DNA of 64,000 nucleotides from Lysobacterales bacterium (GTDB lineage: Bacteria; Pseudomonadota; Gammaproteobacteria; Xanthomonadales; Xanthomonadaceae): NCBI GenBank assembly GCA_017302035.1, contig JAFLEA010000001.1, forward strand, positions 62,001-126,000. The letters run 5' to 3'. Shown here in pieces: positions 50,803 to 60,671 of this stretch. Each line of letters begins with the position of its first letter. Position 1 is the stretch's first letter. The position numbers were made by a program, and so were the translations under genes. The notes under the pieces were generated by a model. It was not told where the DNA came from. It saw only the letters and a program-made list of their open reading frames with translations, and searched no databases.

Positions 50803-53800
50803 ATGCCGACCCCCGCGCCGCCCGACTTCCGCCTCTACCACTCCAATTCGCTGGAAGTGCTGGCGGGCATGCTGGCCCGGGAGTTGCGCGAGCCCGCGCC
50901 GGGCGCGGCGCTGCTGGCGCCGGACACGATCCTGATCCCGCAGGCGGCGATGCGGCGCTGGTTGCAGGCCACCCTGGCGAGCGAGTACGGAGTCGCGGCC
51001 AACCTGGAGTTCCTCACCCCCGGCGAGTTCGTCACCCGCGCGCTGGACGCCAATGTCGGCGGTGCCGGCGACGACCTCGATACCGCCGCCCTGCGCTGGC
51101 GGCTGTACGCCGCGTTGACCGATCCGGCCCTGTGCGCGCAACCGGCGCTGGCGCAGGTCGCCGCCTACCTGTCGGGCGCGGCCGCGCAGGCGCCCGATCC
51201 GCTCAAGCCCTGGTCGCTGGCCGGCGAGCTGGCGCGGGTGTTCGAGAAATACCAGGCCTGGCGCCGCGACTGGCTGCTGCGTTGGGACGGCGGCGCCGAC
51301 CCGGATGATCCGCAGGCGATCCTGTGGCGCGCGGCCATCGCCGGCCGCAGCCACCGCGCGCGCCGGATCCAGGAGTACCTGGCCCGTTTCGCCGACGGCG
51401 CTGCGCGGCCGGCCGGCCTGCCCGCGCGCCTGTTCGCGTTCGCCACCCTCAACGTTTCGCCCGACGTGCTGCGGGTGCTGGCCACCCAGGCCCGGGTCGG
51501 CACCCTGCATTTCCACCTGCCCACGCCGAGCCGGGCCTACTGGGGCGACCTGCAGTCGCTGGGCGCGCGCGTGCGCCAGGGCATCGACCCCTTCGCCGAC
51601 GAGGCCGCGGACAATCCGCTGTTGCGCGACTGGGGCGCGGCCGGCCGCGATTTCATGGCCCTGCTCGGCAGCTACGAAGTCGTGCATCCCTCCGGCGAGA
51701 TCGCCGCCTACGCCGATCCTGCGGACGGCGCGGGCGACCGGCACCGGAGCCTGCTGCGGCGGATCCAGGGCGATCTGTTCCATGCGCGCGCGGTGTCGCC
51801 GGAGCCGCGGCGCGTGGACGTCGATGCCGGCGATCCCAGCCTGCAGTTCCACGCCTGCCACACCCGGTTGCGCGAACTGCAAGTGCTGCACGACCGCCTG
51901 CGCGCGCTGCTCGAGGATCCGCGCTTCGACCCGCCGCTGCAGCCGCGCGAGATCGCGGTGCTGGCGCCGGACATCGATCCCTACGCGCCCTACCTGGACG
52001 CGGTGTTCGGCGGCCCGGGCCAGCGCGATGCCATCCCGTACGCGTTGGCCGATGCCAGTCCGCTGGCCGACGAGCCGCTGGCCGGGGTGTTCCTGCGCCT
52101 GCTGGCGTTGCCTGCATCGCGCTTCGGCCTGGAGGAAACCCTCGACCTGCTGGCCAGTCCGCCACTGGCCGAGGCCAACGGCCTGGCCGCCGGGGACTTC
52201 GAGCGCCTGCGCGGCTGGCTGCGGGCCGCGGGTGCGCGCTGGGGCATCGATGCGGCGCATCGCGCGCGCCAGGGAGCACCGGAGGACAACGCCTACACCT
52301 GGCAGTTCGCGCTGGACCGGCTGCTGCTGGGCCACGCCACCGGCGCGGACGACGCTCTCGTCGCCGGTGCCGGTGGGCTGGTCGCGCCATGGAGCGGGCT
52401 GGAAGGCCATGCGCTCGATGCGCTGGACCGGCTGCTGCGGCTGCTGCGGGAACTGGCCCGGCACGAGCGCGCGCTGACCGGGGCGATGCCGCCGGCACGC
52501 TGGCGCGAGCATCTGTTGCGGCTGCTTGAAGTCCTGCTGCCGAAGGCGCCGACGAGCACTGGCGACCAACGCGCCCTGGACCGGCTGCGCAGCCTGGTCG
52601 ACGACTTCGCCCGGCAGGCAGGCAAGGCGGGCTTCGAGGGGCCGGTTCCGGCCGAGGTGGTGCGCGCGCATTTCGCCGCGGCGCTGGGCGAGGCCGATAC
52701 CCGTGCGCCGTTGCTGACCGGCGGGGTCAGCTTCGCGCGCATGGTGCCGATGCGGTTGCTGCCGTTCCGGGCAATCTGCCTGCTGGGCATGAACGACGGC
52801 GACTTCCCCCGCAACGATCCCGCCAGCGGGCTCAACCGCCTGACCGCCGAGCTGGGCACCGGGCGCCGCCGCCACGGCGACCGCTCCACCCGCGACGACG
52901 ACCGCTTCCTGTTCCTGCAGCTGTTCGCCGCCGCGCAGGACGTGTTCTACGTCAGCTGGCTGGGCGCCGACCCACGCGACGGCAGCGCGCGCGAACCGTC
53001 GGCGCTGGTGTCCGAGCTGCTGGCCGTGGCCGGCCTGCAGCATGCCGATGCCGATGAGGCCGCGGAGCGGCTGGTGCTGCGGCATCCGCTGCAACCGTTC
53101 TCGCCGGCCGGGTTCGGCGGCGATGGCGACACGCGCCGGTTCAGCTACCGCGGCCATTGGCATCCTGCGGCCCGGCGCCTGGCGGGTGCACGCGAACCGC
53201 TCGGGCCGTGGATGCCGGTCGACGGCGAGCCGCTGCTGGCGCCGGAGGCTGCGGAAAACGAACTGTCGCTGCAGGCGCTGCGCCGCTTCCTGCTGGATCC
53301 GGCCGGGCAGTTCCTGTCCCAGCGGTTGCAGCTGCGCCTGCCCGAGCCCGGGGAGGCGGGCGAGGACATCGAACCGTTGCGGGCGCCGCCGCGCGGATGG
53401 GAACGCTCGCGACTGCAGCATGCGGTGTTCGACATGCTGCTGGCCGGCGGTGATGCCGCGGCGATCCAGGCGTCGCTGCGCGCGCGCGGCCTGTTGCCGT
53501 CCGGGCCGCTCGGTCGACGCGTGCTGGCCGAAGTGGCGGACGAGGTCCGGCCCTATGCCGAGGCGTTCGCGCGCTGGCGCGGCGAGGCCGACGTCGGGTC
53601 GTTGCCGCTGGAGGTCGGGATCGACGGCGTGCGCCTGCATGGCCGCCTTGCCGATGCGTGGCCGCAGGGCATCGCCCGGCTCCGCTTCGGTGAACCGAAC
53701 GGGCCGTCGGTCATCCGCAGCGGACTGGATTGGCTGCTGGCGAGTGCTGCGGGCGTCGGCCTGCCCTTCCTCGAGTTCCACGCGCGCAAGGGCGCCGGTG

Positions 53801-54192
53801 TCGGCCCGCATCCGCGCGAACCGTTGTCGCGCGAGGCCGCCATCGCCGGCCTGCGCGCGTTGCTGGCATTGCGCAGCGAAGGCCTGCGCCGGCCGCTGGC
53901 GTTCGCGCCGTACAGCGGCTGGGAGCTGTTCGACCGGCGCGACGACGTGGCGACCGGGGTGAGCAAGGCGGCGGACAAGTGGCGCGGCGGCAACGGCGGC
54001 TGGGCCGAAGGCGAGGGCGAGGCCCTGCGCCTGGCCCTGCGTGCGCGCGACCCGTTCGGCGACGAGGCATCGTTGCGCGAATTCGCGCGGGCGACCGGGA
54101 TCGTGTTCGGCACGTTGACCGGCGGTGTGCCGGTGGTCATCGATACCGGCACCGCGCCGCTGCCGGACGGCGATGCCGAGGACGCTGCATGA
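50803..54192 (+). CDS. recC: Exodeoxyribonuclease V gamma subunit
   Basis: RecC is the Chi-recognition and scaffold subunit of RecBCD. The 1129-residue protein starts MPTPAPPDFRLYHSNSLEVL and has the defective helicase-like fold of RecC: LLAPDTILIPQAAMRRWLQA, FTATL-like FAFATLNVSPDVLRVLA, CLLGMNDGDFPRND and the C-terminal nuclease-like part (SGLDWLLASAAG). An ATG at 50791 would add four residues but lies within a CACAAT box, so 50803 is preferred. Its stop overlaps recB by ATGA. Confidence 0.93.
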   Translation: MPTPAPPDFRLYHSNSLEVLAGMLARELREPAPGAALLAPDTILIPQAAMRRWLQATLASEYGVAANLEFLTPGEFVTRALDANVGGAGDDLDTAALRWRLYAALTDPALCAQPALAQVAAYLSGAAAQAPDPLKPWSLAGELARVFEKYQAWRRDWLLRWDGGADPDDPQAILWRAAIAGRSHRARRIQEYLARFADGAARPAGLPARLFAFATLNVSPDVLRVLATQARVGTLHFHLPTPSRAYWGDLQSLGARVRQGIDPFADEAADNPLLRDWGAAGRDFMALLGSYEVVHPSGEIAAYADPADGAGDRHRSLLRRIQGDLFHARAVSPEPRRVDVDAGDPSLQFHACHTRLRELQVLHDRLRALLEDPRFDPPLQPREIAVLAPDIDPYAPYLDAVFGGPGQRDAIPYALADASPLADEPLAGVFLRLLALPASRFGLEETLDLLASPPLAEANGLAAGDFERLRGWLRAAGARWGIDAAHRARQGAPEDNAYTWQFALDRLLLGHATGADDALVAGAGGLVAPWSGLEGHALDALDRLLRLLRELARHERALTGAMPPARWREHLLRLLEVLLPKAPTSTGDQRALDRLRSLVDDFARQAGKAGFEGPVPAEVVRAHFAAALGEADTRAPLLTGGVSFARMVPMRLLPFRAICLLGMNDGDFPRNDPASGLNRLTAELGTGRRRHGDRSTRDDDRFLFLQLFAAAQDVFYVSWLGADPRDGSAREPSALVSELLAVAGLQHADADEAAERLVLRHPLQPFSPAGFGGDGDTRRFSYRGHWHPAARRLAGAREPLGPWMPVDGEPLLAPEAAENELSLQALRRFLLDPAGQFLSQRLQLRLPEPGEAGEDIEPLRAPPRGWERSRLQHAVFDMLLAGGDAAAIQASLRARGLLPSGPLGRRVLAEVADEVRPYAEAFARWRGEADVGSLPLEVGIDGVRLHGRLADAWPQGIARLRFGEPNGPSVIRSGLDWLLASAAGVGLPFLEFHARKGAGVGPHPREPLSREAAIAGLRALLALRSEGLRRPLAFAPYSGWELFDRRDDVATGVSKAADKWRGGNGGWAEGEGEALRLALRARDPFGDEASLREFARATGIVFGTLTGGVPVVIDTGTAPLPDGDAEDAA

Positions 54193-57100
54193 GCGTGCGC
54201 GATCCATACCTGGACTTGCCGCTGGAAGGCGTGCACCTGATCGAGGCCAGTGCCGGCACCGGCAAGACCTGGACCCTGGCCACCCTGGTCGCGCGGCTGG
54301 TGGTGGAGCGCGGCCTGCGCATCGGCGAGGTCCTGACCGTCACCTATACCGAGGCGGCGACGCAGGAACTGCGCAAGCGCATCCGCGAACGCCTGCAGCT
54401 CACCCTCGACCTGATCGATGCGCCGCAGGCCGCCGGCACCGGCGCGGAGGTGGCGGTGACCCGCCAACTGCTGGAGGACCATCGCCGGCGCAGCGGCGAA
54501 ACCGGGGCGGCGCTGCGCCAGCGCCTGCGCCAGGCCATGCTGGAGATCGACCTGGCCGCAATCTTCACCATCCACGGCTTCTGCGCGCGGGTGCTGCGCG
54601 ACCACGCCCTGGAGGCCGGCCATGGCTTCGACGTGCCGGAACTGTTGGCCAACGAGGACGGGCTGCACGCCCAGCTCGCCGCCGACCTGTGGCGCGCGCA
54701 TGCGCAGGATCCGGCGATGGTCGACGACCTGGCGGCGCTGTGGAAGGGCGGCTATGCCGACCTGGCCAGGGACCTGCCACACCTGTTGCGCGAACCGGTG
54801 CTGTTGCCGCCGGATGCGCCGTTGCCCCCGGATCCGCTGCCGCGGGTGGAAGCCGCCGGCCGGGCGCTGGCCGCGGGCTTCCGCCAGCACGGCAACGATT
54901 TCCTCGCCGACCTGCGCGCCGCACTTGCAGGTCGGGTGCTGAACGGCAACAGCTATCGTGCCGACTGGATCGAGGATCTGTGGCTGCAGTGGGCAGCATG
55001 GTGCCGGGCCGGGGATCCGGGCGCGCCCCTGGACGAGCGCATCGCCCGGCTCGCCCGCGACGCAATGCTCGCCAAGGTCAACGGCGGCAAGGACGCCCAG
55101 GTGCCGGATTCGCCTTTGGGCGCGCTGGTTCCGTCCTATGTGGAAGCGGTCCAGGCGCGCGCGGGCTACCTCGCGCATCGCCGCGCGCACCTGCTGCACC
55201 GCGTGCGTGCGGACGCACGGGCGCGCATGGACGCGCTCAAGCGCCAGCGCCGGGTCCAGGGCTACGACGACATGATCTCCGGGGTGGCCGAGGCGCTGGC
55301 GGGCCCGCATGGCGACGCGCTCGCGCGCCGCCTGCGCGAGCAGTACGCGGTCGCCCTGGTGGACGAGTTCCAGGACACCGACGCGCGCCAGTGGCAGATC
55401 TTCGACCGCGTGTTCGGCAACGGTGGCGATGGCCGGGGCGGCAGCGCACCGGCGCTGTTCCTGGTCGGCGACCCCAAGCAGGCGATCTACGGCTTCCGTG
55501 GCGGCGACGTGCATACCTATCTCGCCGCCGGCCGGGTCGCCCGGGCGGCGCCACCGCTGGCGCGGAACTTCCGGTCGCGCCCGGCACTGCTTGCCGCCGT
55601 CTCCGCGCTGTATGCACAAGCCGGCGAGGATGCCTTCGTCGATGGCCGGATCCGCTTCCTCGAAGTCGCGCCCGGTGGCAAGCGCGGCGACGACGACTTC
55701 CTGCGCGGTGGCGTCGTCGCGCCCGCGCTCACCGTCTGGCGGGCGCCGCCGCCGCCGGACGTCAAGGGCAAGCGCAAGTCGTGGAGTGCGCCGAGGTCGC
55801 GCTCGATCGCCACCCAGGCGTGCGCCGCCGCCATCCACGCGGTGCTGTCGGATGCGCGCGCCGGCAAGGCCGCGATCGGCGGGCAACCCGTCCGACCGGG
55901 CGACATCGCCGTGCTGGTGCGTTCGCACCACGAGGCCACGATGATCCGCCAGGCGCTGGTGGCAATCGGCATCCCCGCAGTCGCCGCCGGCAGGCAGAGC
56001 CTGTTCGCCAGCGCCGAGGCGCGCGAACTGCACGGCCTGCTGCTGGCCCTGCTGCAGGGCGCCGACGATGGCCGCCTGCGCGCCGCGCTGTCCACGGTGC
56101 TGCTGGGCGTGGACGCGCGCGGCATCGCCGCCCTGGACGCCGACGCCGGCGAACACCGCCGCCGGCACCTGGACGCGGAACGCTGGCGCGAGCGCCTGCG
56201 CAGCGGCGGTCCGCTGGCGCTGGTCGGCGACCTGTGCGCGGACCAGGCTGCGCGCCTGCTCGGGCTGGTCGATGGCGAGCGCCGGATCAGCAACTACCTG
56301 CAACTGGCCGAGCTGCTGCAGGAAGCACAGCGTGGCACCCTCGGCCTGCACGGCCTGGTCGACTGGCTGGCCCATGCCATCGCCTGCGCCGACCCCAACG
56401 ACGAGGCCCAGCAACTGCGGCTGGAATCCGACGCGCACTGCGTGCAGATCGTCACCCTGCACAAGAGCAAGGGCCTGGAATATCCGCTGGTGTTCCTGCC
56501 CTACGCCGGCATCGGCAGCAGCGAACGCTCGCCCGCCCGGCGCTGCACGGTGCACGACGAGTCCGCGGGCCGCCGCTTGCACTGGCAGATCGATCTGCCC
56601 GAGGCCGGCTGGGATGCCGCGAAGGAGGCGTGGAAGAAGGAACAGCGCGCCGAGGACGCGCGCCTGCTCTATGTCGGCCTGACCCGCGCCGAGCAGGCGC
56701 TGTGGATCGCCACCGGCGACTTCCACGCCCACGACAGGACCGCACTGGCGAAGATGCTGGGCGATGACGAAGCGCTCGAGGCGGCGGGAATCGTGTTCGA
56801 TGCCACCGAACCCGCGGCGCAGCTGCCGCACCTGGCCCCGGAATCCGACGTCCCGGTGCCGCCCGCACGCCAGGCCCGGCGCAGGCTGGACAACGACTGG
56901 TGGGTGTACAGCTTCAGCCAGCTGGCCCGCGCCGATGCCGGTGGCGACACCGCCAGCGCCGCCACCCTGCCGGCCGGCGGCGGCAACGATGAGCCCGAGG
57001 CCGTGGGCGAGGCCGCATCCGGCGAAGGCTTCGATGCGCGCTTCGCGGGCAACCGCTACGGCGTGGCCCTGCACGCCGCGCTGGAGCGCGCGGACTTCGC

Positions 57101-57785
57101 CGCCTGGCGCCACTGGCGCGCCGGCGATGCCGCCCCCGGGGACGAAGCCCAGGTCATCGCCGCGGCACTGGGCCAGGAAGGCTACGTGGCCGACGAACTG
57201 GAAAGCGGAGTCGCCCTGACCACGCGCCTGGCCGGGCATGCGCTCACCGTCGTCCTGCCCGAAGGCGTGCGCCTGTGCGACGTGCCCGCGGCCGAGCGCC
57301 GGCCGGAGATCGAGTTCCAGTTCGCGCTGCAGCCGGTACCCGTGGACGACCTGCTGCACCTGCTGCATGCGCACGGCATCGCCCGCGAGCGCCACGGATT
57401 CGGCCTGCGCCAGCGGCTGGAAGGCCTGATGACCGGCCTGGTCGACCTGGTGTACCGCCACGATGGCAAGTGGTACGTGCTCGACTACAAGTCCAACCGC
57501 CTGCCCGGTTACGACGCCGCCTCGATGCGTCGGGCGATGGAGCACAGCGAGTACGACCTGCAGGCGCTGATCTATACCGTGGCCCTGCACCGCTGGCTGC
57601 GGTTCCGCCTGGGCGCGGACTACGACTATGCCCGCGATTTCGGCGGCATCCGCTACCTGTTCTGCCGCGGGCTCGATGCCGGTCGCGGGGATTCGCCCGG
57701 CATCCATGCGCAGCGCTTCCCGCCCGAACTGGTGCATGGGGTCGATGCGCTGTTCGGCCATGCCGCCGCAGGAGCCACCGCATGA
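54189..57785 (+). CDS. recB: Exodeoxyribonuclease V beta subunit
   Basis: RecB is the 3'-5' helicase and sole nuclease of RecBCD. The 1198-residue protein has Walker A EASAGTGKTWTLA (about residues 19-31), UvrD-type motifs VTYTEAATQELRKR, DEFQDTDARQWQIF and GDPKQAIYGFRGGD, LHKSKGLEYPLVF, and the C-terminal nuclease motifs GLVDLVY and VLDYKSNRL. Start overlaps the recC stop (ATGA). Confidence 0.96.
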   Translation: MSVRDPYLDLPLEGVHLIEASAGTGKTWTLATLVARLVVERGLRIGEVLTVTYTEAATQELRKRIRERLQLTLDLIDAPQAAGTGAEVAVTRQLLEDHRRRSGETGAALRQRLRQAMLEIDLAAIFTIHGFCARVLRDHALEAGHGFDVPELLANEDGLHAQLAADLWRAHAQDPAMVDDLAALWKGGYADLARDLPHLLREPVLLPPDAPLPPDPLPRVEAAGRALAAGFRQHGNDFLADLRAALAGRVLNGNSYRADWIEDLWLQWAAWCRAGDPGAPLDERIARLARDAMLAKVNGGKDAQVPDSPLGALVPSYVEAVQARAGYLAHRRAHLLHRVRADARARMDALKRQRRVQGYDDMISGVAEALAGPHGDALARRLREQYAVALVDEFQDTDARQWQIFDRVFGNGGDGRGGSAPALFLVGDPKQAIYGFRGGDVHTYLAAGRVARAAPPLARNFRSRPALLAAVSALYAQAGEDAFVDGRIRFLEVAPGGKRGDDDFLRGGVVAPALTVWRAPPPPDVKGKRKSWSAPRSRSIATQACAAAIHAVLSDARAGKAAIGGQPVRPGDIAVLVRSHHEATMIRQALVAIGIPAVAAGRQSLFASAEARELHGLLLALLQGADDGRLRAALSTVLLGVDARGIAALDADAGEHRRRHLDAERWRERLRSGGPLALVGDLCADQAARLLGLVDGERRISNYLQLAELLQEAQRGTLGLHGLVDWLAHAIACADPNDEAQQLRLESDAHCVQIVTLHKSKGLEYPLVFLPYAGIGSSERSPARRCTVHDESAGRRLHWQIDLPEAGWDAAKEAWKKEQRAEDARLLYVGLTRAEQALWIATGDFHAHDRTALAKMLGDDEALEAAGIVFDATEPAAQLPHLAPESDVPVPPARQARRRLDNDWWVYSFSQLARADAGGDTASAATLPAGGGNDEPEAVGEAASGEGFDARFAGNRYGVALHAALERADFAAWRHWRAGDAAPGDEAQVIAAALGQEGYVADELESGVALTTRLAGHALTVVLPEGVRLCDVPAAERRPEIEFQFALQPVPVDDLLHLLHAHGIARERHGFGLRQRLEGLMTGLVDLVYRHDGKWYVLDYKSNRLPGYDAASMRRAMEHSEYDLQALIYTVALHRWLRFRLGADYDYARDFGGIRYLFCRGLDAGRGDSPGIHAQRFPPELVHGVDALFGHAAAGATA

Positions 57786-59602
57786 GCCTGCTTTCCGCGC
57801 TCAACCGGACCGGCGCACTGCGCGCGCTGGACGATGCACTGGCCAACAGCCTGCGACGGCTGGATCCTTCCATCCCGGACGAAGTGCTGGCCGCGGCCGC
57901 GCTGGCTTCGCTGGCGGTGGCGCACGGCGATGCCGGGTTCGATCCTGCACGCCCGCGTCAGCTGGTCGACGTCGACCTCCCCTGGCCGCCGGCGGACGCC
58001 TGGCGACAGGCGCTGGCGGACTCGCCCTGGGTGGCCACGCCCGGTGACGGCGACGCGGAGGCCGGGACCGCGCCGCTGGTGCTCGAACATGGCCTGCTGT
58101 ACCTGCGTCGTTACCGCGAGTACGAACGCAGGCTTGCCCTGCGGCTGCGGCGCATCGCGGCCCAGGCGATGCCGGCGGTGGATGCCGGCGCCGTCGCGCC
58201 CCTGTTCGGCGCACTTTTCCCGGACGCGGAGGACGACCGCCAGGCACGTGCCGCCGCGCTGGCCTTGCGCCGCGCGCTGCTGCTGGTCACCGGCGGCCCC
58301 GGCACCGGCAAGACCACCGCCATCGCGCGCATGCTGCTGTTGCGCATCGCGCAGGCCCGCGCCAACGGCCAGGGGGAGCTGCGCATCGCCCTGGCCGCGC
58401 CCACCGGCCGCGCCGCCGACCGCATGGCCGCGAGCCTGGGCCATGCCCGGGCGGCCCTGCGCGCGGCCGGGACCATCGAGGCCGCCCTGCTCGAGGCCAT
58501 GCCGGGCCAGGCGCAGACCCTGCACCGCCTGCTGGGCACGCAGCGCGACACGCCGGACTTCCGCCACCATGCCGGCAACCCGCTGCCATTCGACATCGTG
58601 GTGGTGGACGAGGCGTCGATGGTCGACCTGCCGCTGATGTGCAAGCTGGCCGAGGCGATCGCCGACGGCACCCAGCTGGTGTTGCTGGGCGATCCCGACC
58701 AGCTGCCCTCGGTGGAGGCCGGCGACGTGCTGGCCGCGATCCTCGAAGCTGCCGGTCCGGGTGACGCGTTGCCGGCCGGCGATGCCACCGCACTGGGTCC
58801 GTTGCTGGGCCGGGTGCCGGCCGCTGCCGCCGCAGGCGGCCTGCGCGGCCACCGCGTGCACCTGCAGCGTGGTTGGCGCCAGGATGCGGGCCTGCAGCTC
58901 GCCCCGCTGGCGCAGGCCGTGCGTGCGGGCGATGCGGCCGCAGCCCTGCGGTGGCTGGCGGGTGGCGAACTGGATGGCGTGCACTTCCACGATGGCGTCA
59001 TCGATCCGCTGCAGTCGCGCAGGATCGACCTGGTGGCGCATTGGCGCCAACTGGCGACCCCCGCCGATCCCGCCGCGGCCCTGCAGCGGGCCGGCGGCCT
59101 GCGCCTGCTCACCGCCCTGCGCGAGGGTCCGCAAGGTTCGCGCGCCCTCAATGCCCGCATCGAGGCGCTGCTGTCCGGTTGCCGCGTCGGCGCGCCGCCG
59201 GCCTGGTTCCCCGGCCGCCTGCTGCTGGTCACCGAGAACAGTTATCGGCACGGCCTGTTCAACGGCGACGTCGGCATCTGCCTGCCCGACGAAGCCGGAA
59301 CGCCGCTGGCCTGGTTCCCCGGCGGCGGCGATGGCGTGCGCGCCTTCCATCCTGCCGCCTTGCCGGCGCACGAGTCCGCCTTCGCCATGACCGTGCACAA
59401 GGCGCAGGGCTCGGAGTTCGACCGGGTCTGGCTGCTGCTGCCGGCGCGGGACAACCGCGTGCTCTCGCGCGAGCTGGTCTATACCGGCATCACCCGCGCC
59501 CGCCGCGAGCTGCACCTGGCCGCCGCCGCCCCGGTCCTGGAAGCCGCATTGGGCCGCCATGCGGGCCGGGTGTCGGGGCTGGCGCGGCGGCTGGAGCGGT
59601 GA
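57782..59602 (+). CDS. recD: Exodeoxyribonuclease V alpha subunit
   Basis: RecD is the 5'-3' helicase of RecBCD. The 606-residue protein has Walker A GGPGTGKTTA (near residue 172), APTGRAADRMAASL, VVDEASMVDLPLM, GDPDQLPSVEAGDV and the C-terminal SF1B motif AMTVHKAQGSEFDRV, then YTGITRARREL. Overlap with recB is ATGA, so recC-recB-recD is one coupled operon. A start upstream to 57275 is only a shadow. Confidence 0.96.
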   Translation: MSLLSALNRTGALRALDDALANSLRRLDPSIPDEVLAAAALASLAVAHGDAGFDPARPRQLVDVDLPWPPADAWRQALADSPWVATPGDGDAEAGTAPLVLEHGLLYLRRYREYERRLALRLRRIAAQAMPAVDAGAVAPLFGALFPDAEDDRQARAAALALRRALLLVTGGPGTGKTTAIARMLLLRIAQARANGQGELRIALAAPTGRAADRMAASLGHARAALRAAGTIEAALLEAMPGQAQTLHRLLGTQRDTPDFRHHAGNPLPFDIVVVDEASMVDLPLMCKLAEAIADGTQLVLLGDPDQLPSVEAGDVLAAILEAAGPGDALPAGDATALGPLLGRVPAAAAAGGLRGHRVHLQRGWRQDAGLQLAPLAQAVRAGDAAAALRWLAGGELDGVHFHDGVIDPLQSRRIDLVAHWRQLATPADPAAALQRAGGLRLLTALREGPQGSRALNARIEALLSGCRVGAPPAWFPGRLLLVTENSYRHGLFNGDVGICLPDEAGTPLAWFPGGGDGVRAFHPAALPAHESAFAMTVHKAQGSEFDRVWLLLPARDNRVLSRELVYTGITRARRELHLAAAAPVLEAALGRHAGRVSGLARRLER

Positions 59603-59692
59603 CTGGATGATGGCGCGTGGATCTGGTCCGGCCAACCGGCCTCGGATCCTGTGGCAGGCTTGTCGCGGTTCCATCCATCCTTGAGGCAACCG

Positions 59693-60592
59693 ATGCGCCG
59701 CATTCCGTCATTGTTGTCTGCGCTAGCCATCCCGCTGCTGTGCCTCGGGAGCGCGGTGTCGGGCGAGCCGCGGATCGAACGCGACGTATTCCAGTTCCGG
59801 GACGGAGGCCATGCCATCTATTACGAAGCCGGCGTTCCCGCGGACGACGCGAAAACCCTGGTGTTCGTGTACGGCGGAACCGGGTGTTACAGCTGGAAAC
59901 AAATGGCCCCGCAGATCGCGATGGAACTGGGAACGAGTACTCGCGTTGTCGCACTCAACAAACGAGGGGTTTCCGACGAAGACGCCAGGTTGACCGGTTG
60001 CTCGGAAGAGTTCGATCAGCAAGACGTTCCTCGGCAATGGGTTGCCGACTACATGGAGTTCTTGACGGCGAAATTGAGCGACAAACCGGGAAGCGCGAGG
60101 AATATCGTGCTGCTGGGCGTGTCGGAAGGAGGTGCCCTGGCGGCTCGGGTTGCCCGGTCAAGGAGCGATATAACCCATCTCCTGGTGATAGGTGACGGAG
60201 GGTGGAGCATGCGCGACAACCTCAGCTATCTGATCGGCAGGGATGAGGTCGAAGGCGCATGGCGGAACATTGCCGCAGATCCCAACAACACCGATCGCAC
60301 CTGGCTCGGTCGGCCATACCGATACTGGTTCGATATCCTCGACCAGGAGCCCATGCTCGACTACCTGGCGCTGGACATTCCCGTACTGGTCGCCATGGGT
60401 GAGCGCGATGCGAGCGTTCCCGCGCATTCCGCGGCTGCGATCAGGACGGAGGCCGAAAGAGCCGGGAAGAAGAATATCGGTGTGGTGATCTACCCGGGCG
60501 CGGACCATCGCCTCCAGGCCGACGGACATGCATACAGGAGCGAATTCCTGCGAGGAGCGGCGCAAGGCATCTCCAGGGGGAAGCTGGATTGA
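59693..60592 (+). CDS. Exported alpha/beta hydrolase of atypical base composition
   Basis: The 299-residue protein has a signal peptide (RIPSLLSALAIPLLCLGSAV) and an alpha/beta hydrolase pattern: oxyanion VYGGTGCYSW, nucleophile GVSEGGALAA, acid in AMGERDASVP and His in PGADHRLQADG. Codons use clearly more A/T at third positions than the neighbouring recD or AI-2E genes, suggesting recent gain. TTGAGG precedes the ATG. Substrate unknown. Confidence 0.85.
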   Translation: MRRIPSLLSALAIPLLCLGSAVSGEPRIERDVFQFRDGGHAIYYEAGVPADDAKTLVFVYGGTGCYSWKQMAPQIAMELGTSTRVVALNKRGVSDEDARLTGCSEEFDQQDVPRQWVADYMEFLTAKLSDKPGSARNIVLLGVSEGGALAARVARSRSDITHLLVIGDGGWSMRDNLSYLIGRDEVEGAWRNIAADPNNTDRTWLGRPYRYWFDILDQEPMLDYLALDIPVLVAMGERDASVPAHSAAAIRTEAERAGKKNIGVVIYPGADHRLQADGHAYRSEFLRGAAQGISRGKLD

Positions 60593-60671
60593 TCACGCCG
60601 GATCTTCATGCGCGAAGGGCCGGGCCCGCCCGGCGCCCGGGTCGCCCGCCGAGCCGGGATCTACGGCAGCC

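Noticed and set aside
53553..57761. 1402-residue minus-strand frame across recC-recB
   Set aside because: Shadow of the rec genes; no recognisable motifs, and recB motifs are all on the plus strand.
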